The position numbers were made by a program, and so were the translations under genes. Positions 34,440 through 43,768 of a stretch of DNA of 64,000 bases are shown here, one piece after another. Position 1 is the stretch's first letter. Each line of letters begins with the position of its first letter. The notes beneath the pieces were generated by a model. It saw only the letters and a list, made by a program, of their open reading frames with translations, had not been told where the DNA came from and ran no database searches. Origin of the DNA: NORP110 sp051251595 (GTDB lineage: Bacteria > Pseudomonadota > Alphaproteobacteria > Rhodobacterales > Rhodobacteraceae); assembly GCA_051251595.1 (NCBI GenBank), contig JBPOFA010000003.1, positions 186,001-250,000 of the forward strand, written 5' to 3'.

Positions 34440-36880
34440 ACGCGGATCCTTTCGTTTTCTGGGTCCCAAAGCGGTGCATCCTCTTGCACTGTGGCGGGAT
34501 ATCTCGCGCCGTAGATTTCCACCTCTAACCGCGTGCCGGGCGTTGCCAGATCGGCCCGGACCATGCCAAGGGCGATCGACGCATCGACGCGATAGCCCCA
34601 GCCGCCGGATGTGGTTTCCCCAACCAGCGTGTCGCCCTGCCACAGGTTCGACATAAAAGGCGCATCGCAGTCCCCAGCCTCTACGATCAGGGTGACGAAC
34701 CGTTTGGCAACGCCGCGTTGCTGTTCGGCCTGCAGCGCGGATTTGCCGGGAAAGTCTGCCTCTTTGTTCAACCTCATGAACCGATCCAGCCCGCCTTCCA
34801 GCAGGGAATAATCTGTCGACAGATCGCCTTTCCAAGCGCGATAGCCTTTTTCCAAGCGCAAGCTGTTCAGCGCCCACATGCCAAAGGGCTTGGCCCCGGC
34901 CTCTAAGATCGCTTTGTAGATGTCGGGCATGTCTTTGTTGGGCGCGTGAATTTCCCAGCCGAGTTCGCCGACAAAGCTGACGCGAACCAACAGGCAAGTG
35001 TGGCCCGCGGCCTTTGCGGATTGGTGAGACAGCCAGGGCAGGGACAAGTCGCCGGTCACGATGCCCTGCAACAGGTCCCGAGATTTCGGGCCGGTGACGA
35101 TCAGGGTAGACACATCTGCTGTCGTGTCTGTCAGGTCGAGATTCTCGGGCAGGGCAGATGCCAGTACCTCTTTGTCATGCCACTGCGCGGCGGCTGCGGT
35201 GATGAGTGTGAACAGGTCTTCGCCAAATCGCAGCACAGTCATTTCCGTCAGAATGCGCCCGCGTTCATCCGGGAAATAGGCCAGGGACATGCGGCCAACC
35301 TTGGGCAAGGCCCCGGCGATCCGGCTGTTCAGCCAGTCTGCGGCACCCGGGCCGGACAGAATAAAGCGGGAAAATCCGGGCAGGTCCAAAACCCCCACAT
35401 TGTCACGGACAGCCTGGCATTCCTCTTGGATGCGGGCGGCCCAGGGACCGTCCCGGTTCCAGGTCTGGGTGCTGTCAAGGGATGTGTCATCGTCTGGGGC
35501 GGCAAACCAATTGGCCCGTTCCCAACCATTATAGGCGCCCATTTGCCCGCCCAGTTCCTTAACGCGCTCATGCACGGGGGACAGTTTCTTGTCCCGCCCC
35601 GCAGGCCATTCGTGCCAGGGGAAATGCATCGCATATTCGTGGCCATAAACCTCTTGCCCTTTTGCGATGCAATAATCGTCATCGGTGTAATCGGTAAAGC
35701 GCCTTGGATCGACGGACCACATATCCCATTCGGTTTGCCCCTCTGTGATCCATTCCGTCAGGACTTTGCCCGCGCCGCCGGCCTGGGCAATGCCAAAGGT
35801 AAAGACGCAGGCCTCAAACGCATTGGGCACACCGGGCATCGGGCCGATCAGGGGGTTTCCATCGGGCGCATAGGGGATTGGCCCGTTGATGACCTTTTGA
35901 ATGCCTGCCAAGCCCAGCAAGGGCACGCGGGCAATGGCGTCTTCTATATGCCACTCCAGCCGGTCCAGATCGTCGGGGTAAAGCTGAAAGCTGAAATCCT
36001 CTGGCATCGGGTCATCGGGTGTGACCCAATGCGCGCGGCAATTGCGTTCATACGGGCCAAGGTTGAACCCGTTCTTTTCCTGCCGCAGGTAGTAAGAGCT
36101 GTCCACATCCCGCAGCAGGGGCAGCTTGTGCCCTTCTACGTCGGAATAGGCGTCAAGTTCCGGGATTTCTTCGGACAGCAGGTACTGATGGCTCATCACC
36201 ATCATCGGCACGCGCCGCCCGCCATAGGGGCGGAACCATTCGCCAACGCGCTGCGCGTAATAGCCTGCGGCGTTTACCACAAATTCACAGCGGATGTCGC
36301 CGCGGGCGGTTTGCACAACCCATTCTTCGCTTTCCCGCCGCACACCGATCGCAGCTGTGTGGCGCAAGATGCGGGCCCCCAGATCGCGCGCGCCCTTGGC
36401 CAGGGCTTGCGTCAGCTGTGCGGGGTCGATGTCGCCATCCGCCGGATCATAAAGCGCCCCTTGCAGATCATGGGTTTCCAGAAATGGATAGCGGTCCTTG
36501 GTTTCCTGAGGCGTCAGAATATCCAGCTTCATCCCCTGGCTGCGGCCCATACTGCAGGCGCGTTCAAATTCCTGCATGCGCTCTTTTGAATGGCCCAGCC
36601 GGATAGAGCCCGTCACATGGTAATTCATCGGATAGTCGACCTCTGCCGCCAATCCACGGTAAAGTTCCGTCGAATAGCGCTGCATGTTCATGATGCCCCA
36701 GCTGGTCGAGAAGGTCGGCACATTCCCCGCCGCATGCCATGTGGACCCGGCGGTGAGTTCGTTCTTTTCCAGCAGCACCGCGTCGATCCACCCTGCTTTG
36801 GCCAGGTGGTACAACGAAGACGCGCCGATCGCGCCGCCGCCGATAATGACAACACGGGCTGTGGTTGGGAAATCAGCCAT
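34436..36880 (-). CDS. Dimethylglycine dehydrogenase-like FAD/folate enzyme (copy A)
   Basis: An 814-residue paralogue of the gene at 31094, with the same layout: FAD domain with V-V-I-I-G-G-G-A-I-G-A-S and S-T-W-H-A-A-G, then GcvT-like domains with V-S-F-V-G-E-L-G-W-E-I-H and L-R-L-E-K-G-Y-R. The two copies differ clearly across the substrate domain, so they are old paralogues rather than a recent tandem duplication. It is the first enzyme gene after the XRE-cupin regulator (12-base gap) and overlaps the methyltransferase start. Probably oxidises another methylated amine of the same pathway. Confidence 0.87.
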   Translation of the reverse strand: MADFPTTARVVIIGGGAIGASSLYHLAKAGWIDAVLLEKNELTAGSTWHAAGNVPTFSTSWGIMNMQRYSTELYRGLAAEVDYPMNYHVTGSIRLGHSKERMQEFERACSMGRSQGMKLDILTPQETKDRYPFLETHDLQGALYDPADGDIDPAQLTQALAKGARDLGARILRHTAAIGVRRESEEWVVQTARGDIRCEFVVNAAGYYAQRVGEWFRPYGGRRVPMMVMSHQYLLSEEIPELDAYSDVEGHKLPLLRDVDSSYYLRQEKNGFNLGPYERNCRAHWVTPDDPMPEDFSFQLYPDDLDRLEWHIEDAIARVPLLGLAGIQKVINGPIPYAPDGNPLIGPMPGVPNAFEACVFTFGIAQAGGAGKVLTEWITEGQTEWDMWSVDPRRFTDYTDDDYCIAKGQEVYGHEYAMHFPWHEWPAGRDKKLSPVHERVKELGGQMGAYNGWERANWFAAPDDDTSLDSTQTWNRDGPWAARIQEECQAVRDNVGVLDLPGFSRFILSGPGAADWLNSRIAGALPKVGRMSLAYFPDERGRILTEMTVLRFGEDLFTLITAAAAQWHDKEVLASALPENLDLTDTTADVSTLIVTGPKSRDLLQGIVTGDLSLPWLSHQSAKAAGHTCLLVRVSFVGELGWEIHAPNKDMPDIYKAILEAGAKPFGMWALNSLRLEKGYRAWKGDLSTDYSLLEGGLDRFMRLNKEADFPGKSALQAEQQRGVAKRFVTLIVEAGDCDAPFMSNLWQGDTLVGETTSGGWGYRVDASIALGMVRADLATPGTRLEVEIYGARYPATVQEDAPLWDPENERIRV

Positions 36881-36892
36881 CTTTGGTCTCCT

Positions 36893-37450
36893 TCAATAGA
36901 CCGGCGGGGAAATGACCCAGACCGCAATCGCGGGCAGGTCATAGGGGTTGGACCAGCGCAAAGACTGTTCGCGCACACGAAAGCTGTCGCCGGTTTCAAT
37001 GGTGAATTTGTCTGCGTCCAGCCAGATGTCCAGCCGTCCTGAGACCAGATAGGCCAGTTCCTGGGTGGGGCGGGTCGCGGCAATCTTGCGGGACGCGCCG
37101 GGCATGAAGGTGGAATGCACCACCTCAAAACTGTCCGTCAGGTCAGGAGAGAGCAGGGCCTCTACAAGGCCGCCCTGGCGTTCCCCGATGTCGCGCCGGT
37201 TCTGGGCCCGCACGATACGCCCGCGTTCTGCCTTGGGGGCGGTGGCCTGACCGAAGAACAAAGACATCGGCACATCGAAAACCCGTGCCATAGATTTGAG
37301 CGTTTCAGTGTCGGCGGTGGAAATGTCGCGTTCCACCTGGCTCAGCCACCCCACGGAAACACCCAAAGTTTCCGCCAGCTGTTCCAGGGTCAGATTGCGG
37401 GATTTTCGCAATGCCCGAAGGTCAGCGCCAAGTGTGGTTCCAGCTGTCAT
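36893..37450 (-). CDS. XRE-family regulator with C-terminal cupin domain
   Basis: A 185-residue transcription factor: helix-turn-helix of the Cro/C1 type at residues about 10-62 (R-N-L-T-L-E-Q-L-A-E-T-L-G-V-S-V-G-W-L-S-Q-V-E) and a cupin sensor from about 100 to 180. Proteins of this layout control catabolic operons for amines, amino acids and sulfonates, the cupin binding an intermediate. It is the first gene of the operon with the two DMGDH-like enzymes, so it most likely autoregulates it. Confidence 0.92.
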   Translation of the reverse strand: MTAGTTLGADLRALRKSRNLTLEQLAETLGVSVGWLSQVERDISTADTETLKSMARVFDVPMSLFFGQATAPKAERGRIVRAQNRRDIGERQGGLVEALLSPDLTDSFEVVHSTFMPGASRKIAATRPTQELAYLVSGRLDIWLDADKFTIETGDSFRVREQSLRWSNPYDLPAIAVWVISPPVY

Positions 37451-37567
37451 CGCGATCCCAAATGAAATTTACGCTCAAATTTTCACGCTGATTCCGTGAA
37501 AAAGTCAACAAAAATTTCACGAGGTGACCGTTGCGAAGCGTCACAAGCTGCCGCAACAGGATCGGGA

Positions 37568-38437
37568 TCAGCGGCCGTAATAGTGGCTGACGACATGTTC
37601 CGCTTGCGCAAAGAACAACCAGCGCGACGCAAAGACACCAACGATGTGCAGCACCGAGGCCAATATCACGACAAGATACCCGGCATGAAAAAGCGTCAGC
37701 AGGGCCGCGGGCAGAATGCTCATGCACAGGATCGCGATGATCCGCAGCACGCGCACATGTTTGCGGCCCACCTGAAACACCATTTCCCGTGTGAGATAGC
37801 TTGTGCCCGTATGCGGCCCCTCAAACAGCCGCACATCGCCGCCGGTCAGGCCAGTTGCGCTGGCGATGGTGCTGCCGCGTTCTGCGAAACTTTTGTCGCC
37901 CCAATGCCAGACCAGCAATTGGCAGGCCCCGGCCAGAACCAACAGCGGCACGGATGCGATGACTTGCCCGGTCAAAAGCGCGCCCCCCGCGGCTGACAGC
38001 AAAACGAACAGGACTGGCGTTGATGGATGGTTCCACCGTGGAACGGTTTTAAGCGAGGTGTAGATCATCGACGTGCAATAAACCGTCACCAACGACAGCA
38101 CCGCGCCAAGCCAACCCAAGAGCGACCAGCCACCGCCGAAAAAGATCGCGCCCAGGGCAAACAACCCCATGACGCAGAGCGACGTGACCGACAACCAAGC
38201 CTCGCGGCTGAGCCAACTGCTGCGCCATTGCAAAAACGCTTTGAGAAACCGTTGCGGGTTTCCAAGGTGCAAGAGCGAGGCCAGCAAGCCACCAACGGCC
38301 AGGGCATAGGCGATAAAGAAATAGCCAAAGGCGACCCAGCCGGTGACTGCGGGCATGCCCAAGCCCAGCCAGGCCAGCATGCCAAAGCCAAGGCCAGACA
38401 GAACGGTAAACAGAATAACGGATGGTGCTGGATGCAT
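37568..38437 (-). CDS. soeC: Membrane anchor subunit of a molybdoenzyme (DmsC/SoeC-like)
   Basis: A 289-residue polytopic membrane protein with about eight hydrophobic segments, of the DmsC family that holds the enzyme at the inner membrane and passes electrons to or from quinone. N-terminal P-S-V-I-L-F-T-V-L-S-G-L-G-F-G and the W-R-S-S-W-L-S-R-E pattern are typical of DmsC/SoeC. The start shares one base with the soeB stop. Given the taurine genes upstream, sulfite oxidation (SoeABC) is preferred to DMSO reduction, by context. Confidence 0.82.
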   Translation of the reverse strand: MHPAPSVILFTVLSGLGFGMLAWLGLGMPAVTGWVAFGYFFIAYALAVGGLLASLLHLGNPQRFLKAFLQWRSSWLSREAWLSVTSLCVMGLFALGAIFFGGGWSLLGWLGAVLSLVTVYCTSMIYTSLKTVPRWNHPSTPVLFVLLSAAGGALLTGQVIASVPLLVLAGACQLLVWHWGDKSFAERGSTIASATGLTGGDVRLFEGPHTGTSYLTREMVFQVGRKHVRVLRIIAILCMSILPAALLTLFHAGYLVVILASVLHIVGVFASRWLFFAQAEHVVSHYYGR

Positions 38438-39207
38438 CAGTGTTTACCCTTTTCAGCGCCCGGCAGCGCCCCCAGGGCCTTATCCAGCCACCCCAGCAAT
38501 CCACGCGGGTCTTCGGCGACGGGTTCAAGGAACGGGGCCAGAATATCGATGGCGTCCTCGCGATCTTTGGGGCGAGGGGGCAGATACTGGTTCACCGGTT
38601 TTGTGCCCAGATCCGGCATAAGGTCAAATCCACCGCGTTCCGCGACAAGCTTGCTGACATCGCTATCCTCATCGCCCAGATCGCCAAAGTGCCGCGCCCC
38701 CGCAGGGCAGGTGCGCACGCAGGCGGGCTGACGGTCTTCTTCGGGCAGGTTTTCATTGTAAATGCGGTCGACGCAAAGGGTGCATTTCTTCATGACGCCC
38801 GCAACGGCATCCAGTTCCCGCGCGCCATAAGGGCAGGCCCAGGCGCATAGACCACAGCCGATGCAGTCGGTTTCGTTGACCAGAACGATCCCATCCTCGA
38901 CACGCTTAAAGCTGGCCCCGGTCGGGCAGACGGTGACGCAGGGCGCGTCTTCGCAATGCAGACAGGATTTGGGGAAATGCACGGTCTGTGCCGTGCCGCT
39001 TTCCGGCTGGACTTCGAAGGAATGGACCCGGTTCAGGAATGTGCCCGAGGGTTCGGCACCATAAGCATCAACATCAGAAAGCTCTGCCCCATAATGGCTG
39101 TCATTCCAGCCTTTGCAGGCGATCACGCAGGCGTGGCAGCCCACGCAGGTGTCCAGATCAATGACAAGACCAAGTTTCTTATTCGTGTGTTCGGGCAAAA
39201 GTGTCAT
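38437..39207 (-). CDS. soeB: Iron-sulfur subunit, sulfite dehydrogenase/DMSO reductase type (SoeB-like)
   Basis: A 256-residue ferredoxin-like electron-transfer subunit with four cysteine clusters for [4Fe-4S] centres: C-V-G-C-H-A-C-V-I-A-C near residue 16, C-L-H-C-E-D-A-P-C-V-T-V-C-P, C-I-G-C-G-L-C-A-W-A-C-P, and C-T-L-C with a later C-V-R-T-C-P. It links the molybdenum subunit to the membrane anchor. There is no Tat signal, as expected for the cytoplasmic SoeABC complex. It overlaps the GNAT gene by 4 bases at its start and soeC at its stop. Confidence 0.87.
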   Translation of the reverse strand: MTLLPEHTNKKLGLVIDLDTCVGCHACVIACKGWNDSHYGAELSDVDAYGAEPSGTFLNRVHSFEVQPESGTAQTVHFPKSCLHCEDAPCVTVCPTGASFKRVEDGIVLVNETDCIGCGLCAWACPYGARELDAVAGVMKKCTLCVDRIYNENLPEEDRQPACVRTCPAGARHFGDLGDEDSDVSKLVAERGGFDLMPDLGTKPVNQYLPPRPKDREDAIDILAPFLEPVAEDPRGLLGWLDKALGALPGAEKGKH

Positions 39208-39704
39208 GAGAGGCGCGCGGTCCCTTCCTGGATCCGCAAATTCTGCGGATCAATGTTCAGTTGCATCTGCACGGCAGTGCCAAATTCCGTCTGTGTGGTG
39301 CCGATCTGGTCAAAGCCACAGGCCCGATAGAACCCGCTGGCATGAGCGTTGCCGGTCAAAGTCAATATCGCATCGCCAGCCTGGGCGGCACGATCACGGG
39401 CGGCCTTGATCAGTTTTCGCCCCACACCTTGGTTCCATGACCCGGGGTCGACGAACAGGGCTGACACCTCTTGCGTGGCTGGACCCGCTGGACGCAACGA
39501 GATGAACCCGACGATTTGCGCCCCCCGTTCCAGCACTATGACCTGGCCGGCCTCTATTGGTCCAAGCGCCAGCTTTAGGGCCTTTGGATGCGCAAGCAGC
39601 GCGGCCCGATCTTGCGCATTGGCCAGCGCGGCCCGCCGGAAAAGCGCCGACAGCTCCGCATGGTCAGAGACCCGCGCTGTTCGAAGGCGTTCCGTCATGG
39701 TCAC
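39204..39704 (-). CDS. GNAT-family N-acetyltransferase inside the soe operon
   Basis: A 166-residue acetyltransferase with the acetyl-CoA motif N-Q-G-V-G-R-K-L-I-K-A-A (Q-x-x-G-x-G) at about residues 91-102 and the preceding A-L-F-V-D-P-G-S-W beta4 strand. It overlaps soeA by 4 bases and soeB by 4 bases (ATGA at both ends), so it is translated as part of the complex operon. An assembly or modification role for the sulfite enzyme is possible; an unrelated small-molecule acetylase is equally open. Nothing in the sequence gives its substrate. Confidence 0.88.
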   Translation of the reverse strand: MTMTERLRTARVSDHAELSALFRRAALANAQDRAALLAHPKALKLALGPIEAGQVIVLERGAQIVGFISLRPAGPATQEVSALFVDPGSWNQGVGRKLIKAARDRAAQAGDAILTLTGNAHASGFYRACGFDQIGTTQTEFGTAVQMQLNIDPQNLRIQEGTARLS

Positions 39705-42493
39705 GACGCCACCGGGGATTTGATCGGTGGGAAGACGGGGCTCGCCTCTGCCGGGGCAGCGGTCTTTTCGATCTTTACGCGCAGGTCAAACCATGCGGCT
39801 TGGCCCGTCACGGGATCAGAGTTGGACCAGCGCAGCCCGTCGCCTTTGGGGGGCATCAATTCGTGGATCAGGTGGTTCAGCAAGAACCCTTTGGTGGATT
39901 CCGGTGCGTCCTTGTCCAGCGCCCAGGCCCCTTTGCGCTTGCCGATCGCATTCCAGGTCCAGACCGTGTTTTCATTCAGCGCAGCCTGATGAGCGACGGG
40001 AACCGTGATTGACCCATGGACAGAGCTGACCTTGGCCCAATCCCCTTCGGCAAAGCCATTTGCCTGCCATATCTTCGTCGGCAGATAAAGCGGGTTGCGC
40101 CCGTGGATCTGGCGCAGCCATGCGTTTTGCGACCCCCAGCTGTGATACATCGCCATGGGGCGCTGTGTCAGGGCGTGGATGGGGTATTCATCCGTGTCAA
40201 CGGCCGTATCCTCAAAAGGGGGATACCAGATTGGCAAAGGGTCCAGCGTCTCTTTGATCCGGTCGCGCAGATGTTCCGGGGGCTGGCGGGTGCCGACGCC
40301 CTCTGCGGCCAACTGAAAGCGGCGCATGGGTTCGACATAAAGCTGGAACAGATAGGGCTGCGGCGCGTCGTAAAAGCCCATGCCAACGGCCCAGTCCTGA
40401 TAGGCGGCGTTCCACGGTTTGTAGAAACTGGCCTCTTCGGGGATATGTTCGACAAAAAAGCCGCCGTTTTCGATATATTTGTTCAGCTGCTCGGGGTTCA
40501 CATCCCCACGTCCTGCGGCATCACCATTTTCGCCGCGCCATCCGGCAAGCGGGCCAATGCCCGGTTTGCGAATGTGGTTGACGATATAGTCGGCGTAGTC
40601 CTTGTACTTGGCGCTGCCGTCTTCGTTGACAAAGCCAGGCAGGTTCAACCGCGCCCCAAGATCACAGAGCACAGATTGAAATCCGCGCACGTCGCGATCT
40701 GGTTCGATCACCGGCCAGCGGATTGCATCGGCGGCGGCGTCAGCCTCGCAGATGGGACGGTCGAGCATGGAGATACAATCATGCCGTTCAAGATAGGTCG
40801 TGTCGGGCAGCACCAGATCGGCATAGGCCACCATTTCTGAACTATAGGCGTCAGAATAGATGATGTTGGGAATGACATAATCGCCGTTTTCATCCACATC
40901 CGTCAGCATTTTCATGACGCCAGCCGTGTTCATCGACGAATTCCACGACATATTCGCCATATACATGAAAAGCGTGTCGATCTTATAGGGATCACCCGCA
41001 TAGGCATTGGAAATCACCATATGCATCAGCCCGTGGCTGGACATTGGGTTTTCCCAGGTAAAGGCCTTGTCGATGCGCTTGGCGTTGCCGTCTTCATCGA
41101 TGAGCAGATCATCGGGACCTTGCACAAAACCCAGATGCGGTCCGTCCAAAGGTTGGCCGGGGGTGGATTTGGCGTGCGGCTTTGGATGCGCCTCTGCCGG
41201 TTTGGGGTAGGGCGGTTTAAAGCGGAAGCCGCCCGGGGCCTCGACCGTGCCCAGAATGATTTGCAAAACATGCAAGGCGCGCGCCGTCTGGAACCCGTTG
41301 GCATGGGCCGAAATTCCGCGCATCGCATGAAAACTGACGGGGCGTCCCGTCATCGTGCTGTGCTTTTCCCCGCGGAAATCTGTCCATGCGATCGGCAGTT
41401 CAAAGGCTTGCTCAAAGGCCACATGGGCGATTTCCGCAGCGATCCGTTTGATCCGCTCTGCGGATATGCCGCAGCGTTCTGCCACGGCTTCCGGCGCGTA
41501 TTCCTCTGCCATATAGCGTTCGGCCATATGCTGAAACACGCTGCGATGTGTGATGCCCGCGCGGCGGATATGCCCGCCCAGATCAGGGCGCACGCCCTTG
41601 GCATCAAAGGCCGTCGGCTTGCCGGTGACCCGGTCGATGACCAGTTGCTTGCCGTCCTCGTCACGCATCAGCAGGCCAAATTCAGGGCTGGCAGGGTCTT
41701 CGTTGATCAGCACAGGCGCATTTGAAAATCGGGCGAGGTAATCCAGATCGACCTTGCCGGCGCGCATCAGCTCATGCACCAGCGACAGGATGAACAACCC
41801 GTCTGTGCCGGGCGTGATCCCAACCCATTCATCCGCGATGGCGTTATAGCCGGTGCGGATCGGGTTGACGCCAATGACCTTGGCACCGCGTTCCTTGAGC
41901 TTGCCAAGCCCCATCTTGATCGGGTTGCTGTCATGGTCTTCGGCAACACCGAAAATCATGAACAGTTTGGCGCGTTCCCAGTCGGGTTGCCCAAATTCCC
42001 AAAACGCCCCGCCCATTGTGTAAATGCCAGCGGCGGCCATGTTCACCGAACAAAACCCACCATGGGCGGCATAGTTCGGAGTGCCATAGGATTGCGCCCA
42101 GTAGCTGGTAAACGACTGCGATTGATCGCGCCCGGTGAAAAACGCCAGCTTTTCTGGGGCCTTGTCCCGAAGCGGTTTCAGCAGACCCGTCGCCATTTCC
42201 AAGGCTTCGTCCCAGCTGATTTCCTCAAACGCGCCAGAGCCGCGCGGCCCAACCCGTTTCAGCGGCGCGCGCAATCGGGATGGGGCCGTGACCTGCATGA
42301 TCCCGGAACTGCCCTTGGCGCATAACACGCCCTTGTTCACCGGATGGTCACGGTTGCCTTCGATATAAGACACTTTGCCTGATTTCAGATGAACATTGAT
42401 GCCACAGCGACAGGCACACATGTAACATGTGGTCTTGCGGATCTCATCAGAGACGGGCGGCGACGTTTCTATATGTGGCTCTGGTTTATTCAT
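39701..42493 (-). CDS. soeA: Molybdopterin oxidoreductase catalytic subunit (sulfite dehydrogenase SoeA-like)
   Basis: A 930-residue DMSO-reductase-superfamily catalytic subunit. The N-terminal [4Fe-4S] motif uses Cys23, Cys26, Cys30 and Cys58 (C-Y-M-C-A-C-R-C then G-V-L-C-A-K-G). Molybdopterin-binding blocks follow (G-V-N-P-I-R-T, M-Y-M-A-N-M-S-W-N) and the C-terminal molydopterin-dinucleotide domain is complete. There is no Tat leader, so the enzyme is cytoplasmic, which fits SoeA and not DmsA. It lies with xsc, tpa and pta, so oxidation of taurine-derived sulfite to sulfate is the likely job. Polysulfide or DMSO chemistry is less likely but not excluded by sequence alone. Confidence 0.85.
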   Translation of the reverse strand: MNKPEPHIETSPPVSDEIRKTTCYMCACRCGINVHLKSGKVSYIEGNRDHPVNKGVLCAKGSSGIMQVTAPSRLRAPLKRVGPRGSGAFEEISWDEALEMATGLLKPLRDKAPEKLAFFTGRDQSQSFTSYWAQSYGTPNYAAHGGFCSVNMAAAGIYTMGGAFWEFGQPDWERAKLFMIFGVAEDHDSNPIKMGLGKLKERGAKVIGVNPIRTGYNAIADEWVGITPGTDGLFILSLVHELMRAGKVDLDYLARFSNAPVLINEDPASPEFGLLMRDEDGKQLVIDRVTGKPTAFDAKGVRPDLGGHIRRAGITHRSVFQHMAERYMAEEYAPEAVAERCGISAERIKRIAAEIAHVAFEQAFELPIAWTDFRGEKHSTMTGRPVSFHAMRGISAHANGFQTARALHVLQIILGTVEAPGGFRFKPPYPKPAEAHPKPHAKSTPGQPLDGPHLGFVQGPDDLLIDEDGNAKRIDKAFTWENPMSSHGLMHMVISNAYAGDPYKIDTLFMYMANMSWNSSMNTAGVMKMLTDVDENGDYVIPNIIYSDAYSSEMVAYADLVLPDTTYLERHDCISMLDRPICEADAAADAIRWPVIEPDRDVRGFQSVLCDLGARLNLPGFVNEDGSAKYKDYADYIVNHIRKPGIGPLAGWRGENGDAAGRGDVNPEQLNKYIENGGFFVEHIPEEASFYKPWNAAYQDWAVGMGFYDAPQPYLFQLYVEPMRRFQLAAEGVGTRQPPEHLRDRIKETLDPLPIWYPPFEDTAVDTDEYPIHALTQRPMAMYHSWGSQNAWLRQIHGRNPLYLPTKIWQANGFAEGDWAKVSSVHGSITVPVAHQAALNENTVWTWNAIGKRKGAWALDKDAPESTKGFLLNHLIHELMPPKGDGLRWSNSDPVTGQAAWFDLRVKIEKTAAPAEASPVFPPIKSPVAS

Positions 42494-42616
42494 TCATCTA
42501 CAATTTCTGGCTTTGGGACAGATAAGCTGAAAACTTTCGGATTCGCGATAGGTTTTCTTCAAACTTCCCAATTTCGAAAACATTTTGCCGGTTTTCCGTG
42601 GGCTGAGGGGCAAGAG

Positions 42617-43750
42617 CTACCGCTTTTCCATCGGGACATAGCTGCGCATGTCCGCGCCGTTATAGACCGTCAACGGGCGGATCAGGATGTTGCTGCGTTT
42701 TTGTTCAACGCATTGGATCACCCACCCCGGCACGCGGCCAATGGCAAAAATCGGAACGTAAAGGTCCATCGGGATTTTATGCAGCTGGTAAATGACGCCA
42801 GAATAGAAATCGACATTCACGTTCAAACCGTGCCGCGCGTAGGGTTTCATTTCTGCCACGACAGCCTGCAGGATTTCATACCATTTGGGTTCGCCCATTT
42901 CGCGAGACAGCTTTTCCACACCGTCGCGCATGTGCCGCGCACGCGGGTCTTCGGCGCGGTAAACGCGGTGGCCAAACCCTGTCACGGCCTCGCGCTTGGC
43001 GCGTTTTGCTTTGACATAAGCGGCGGCGTTTTCGGGTTCGCCAATCTCGGTGACCATTTTCATAACGTCCTCTGCCGCGCCGCCATGGGCGGGACCGGCA
43101 AGGGTGGACAGGGCCGTGACGATAGCGCCGTGCAGATCGGCGTCGGTGCCAATCGTTACACGCGCGGCAAAGGCAGAGGCGTTGCTGCCATGTTCCGCAT
43201 GCAGGATGAAATCCACATCTGCCAGACGTGCCGCATCGACGCTTGGCTTTTCGCCTTTGAGCATCCACAGCCAGTTCGCCGCATGGCCAAGATCCATGTC
43301 CGGCTGGACCGGGCTGCGCCCGTTTCGGATCGCGTGATGGGCCGCGACAATCATCGGAACCTGACTGGTCAGACGCAGACCGTTTTCGATGAACGCGGCT
43401 TCATCCGTGTCTTGAGCGCGCTTGTCCAAAGCGGCCAATGCAGAAACCGCTGTGCGCAGAACATCCATCGGGTGACCACCCTTTGTGGCGCGGATCACAT
43501 CCATGATTTCAGGCGGCAAAACGCGAGCGGCCTTTAGTTTCGCATCAAACGCGGCCAGTTCATCCTGGGTTGGAAGCTCTCCATAAATCAGCAGATAGGC
43601 GACTTCTTCAAAGGTCGATTGCGTGGCCAGATCATGGATGGAATAGCCGCGATAAGACAGCTCTCCGGCTGCGCCATCAATATGGCTGACAGCGGATCGT
43701 TCAAAATAGATGCCCTTTAGGCCGCGATTGATCTTGACGCCTTCGCTCAT
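42617..43750 (-). CDS. Citrate synthase family protein in the taurine locus
   Basis: A 377-residue short-type citrate or 2-methylcitrate synthase. Catalytic regions are visible: H-A-E-H-G-S-N-A-S, G-P-A-H-G-G-A, G-F-G-H-R-V-Y and N-V-D-F-Y-S-G-V, with the final R-S-N-I-L-I-R-P. A strong AAGGAG site is 7 bases before the ATG. Only 18 bases separate its start from the divergent pta start. In this locus it could consume the acetyl-CoA made by Xsc and Pta. Sequence alone does not separate citrate from methylcitrate synthase; no prp genes are nearby. Confidence 0.88.
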   Translation of the reverse strand: MSEGVKINRGLKGIYFERSAVSHIDGAAGELSYRGYSIHDLATQSTFEEVAYLLIYGELPTQDELAAFDAKLKAARVLPPEIMDVIRATKGGHPMDVLRTAVSALAALDKRAQDTDEAAFIENGLRLTSQVPMIVAAHHAIRNGRSPVQPDMDLGHAANWLWMLKGEKPSVDAARLADVDFILHAEHGSNASAFAARVTIGTDADLHGAIVTALSTLAGPAHGGAAEDVMKMVTEIGEPENAAAYVKAKRAKREAVTGFGHRVYRAEDPRARHMRDGVEKLSREMGEPKWYEILQAVVAEMKPYARHGLNVNVDFYSGVIYQLHKIPMDLYVPIFAIGRVPGWVIQCVEQKRSNILIRPLTVYNGADMRSYVPMEKR

Positions 43751-43768
43751 CTGAGGCTCCTTTCGGGA

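Noticed and set aside
33546..34997. Long N-terminal extension of the homocysteine methyltransferase
   Set aside because: The extra region is antisense-frame sequence overlapping the upstream DMGDH-like gene; the GTGA overlap start gives the family's normal length.
34946..36589. Long plus-strand open frame of over 500 codons
   Set aside because: It lies wholly antisense to the DMGDH-like gene, whose motifs and operon overlaps are convincing; GC-rich third positions create such frames.
39701..42493. DMSO reductase DmsA as the identity of the molybdoenzyme
   Set aside because: No Tat leader and a taurine/sulfite gene neighbourhood favour the cytoplasmic Soe type; kept as an alternative only.
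42389..43537. Plus-strand open frame of over 380 codons opposite citrate synthase
   Set aside because: Antisense to a gene with intact citrate synthase motifs; no family features of its own.
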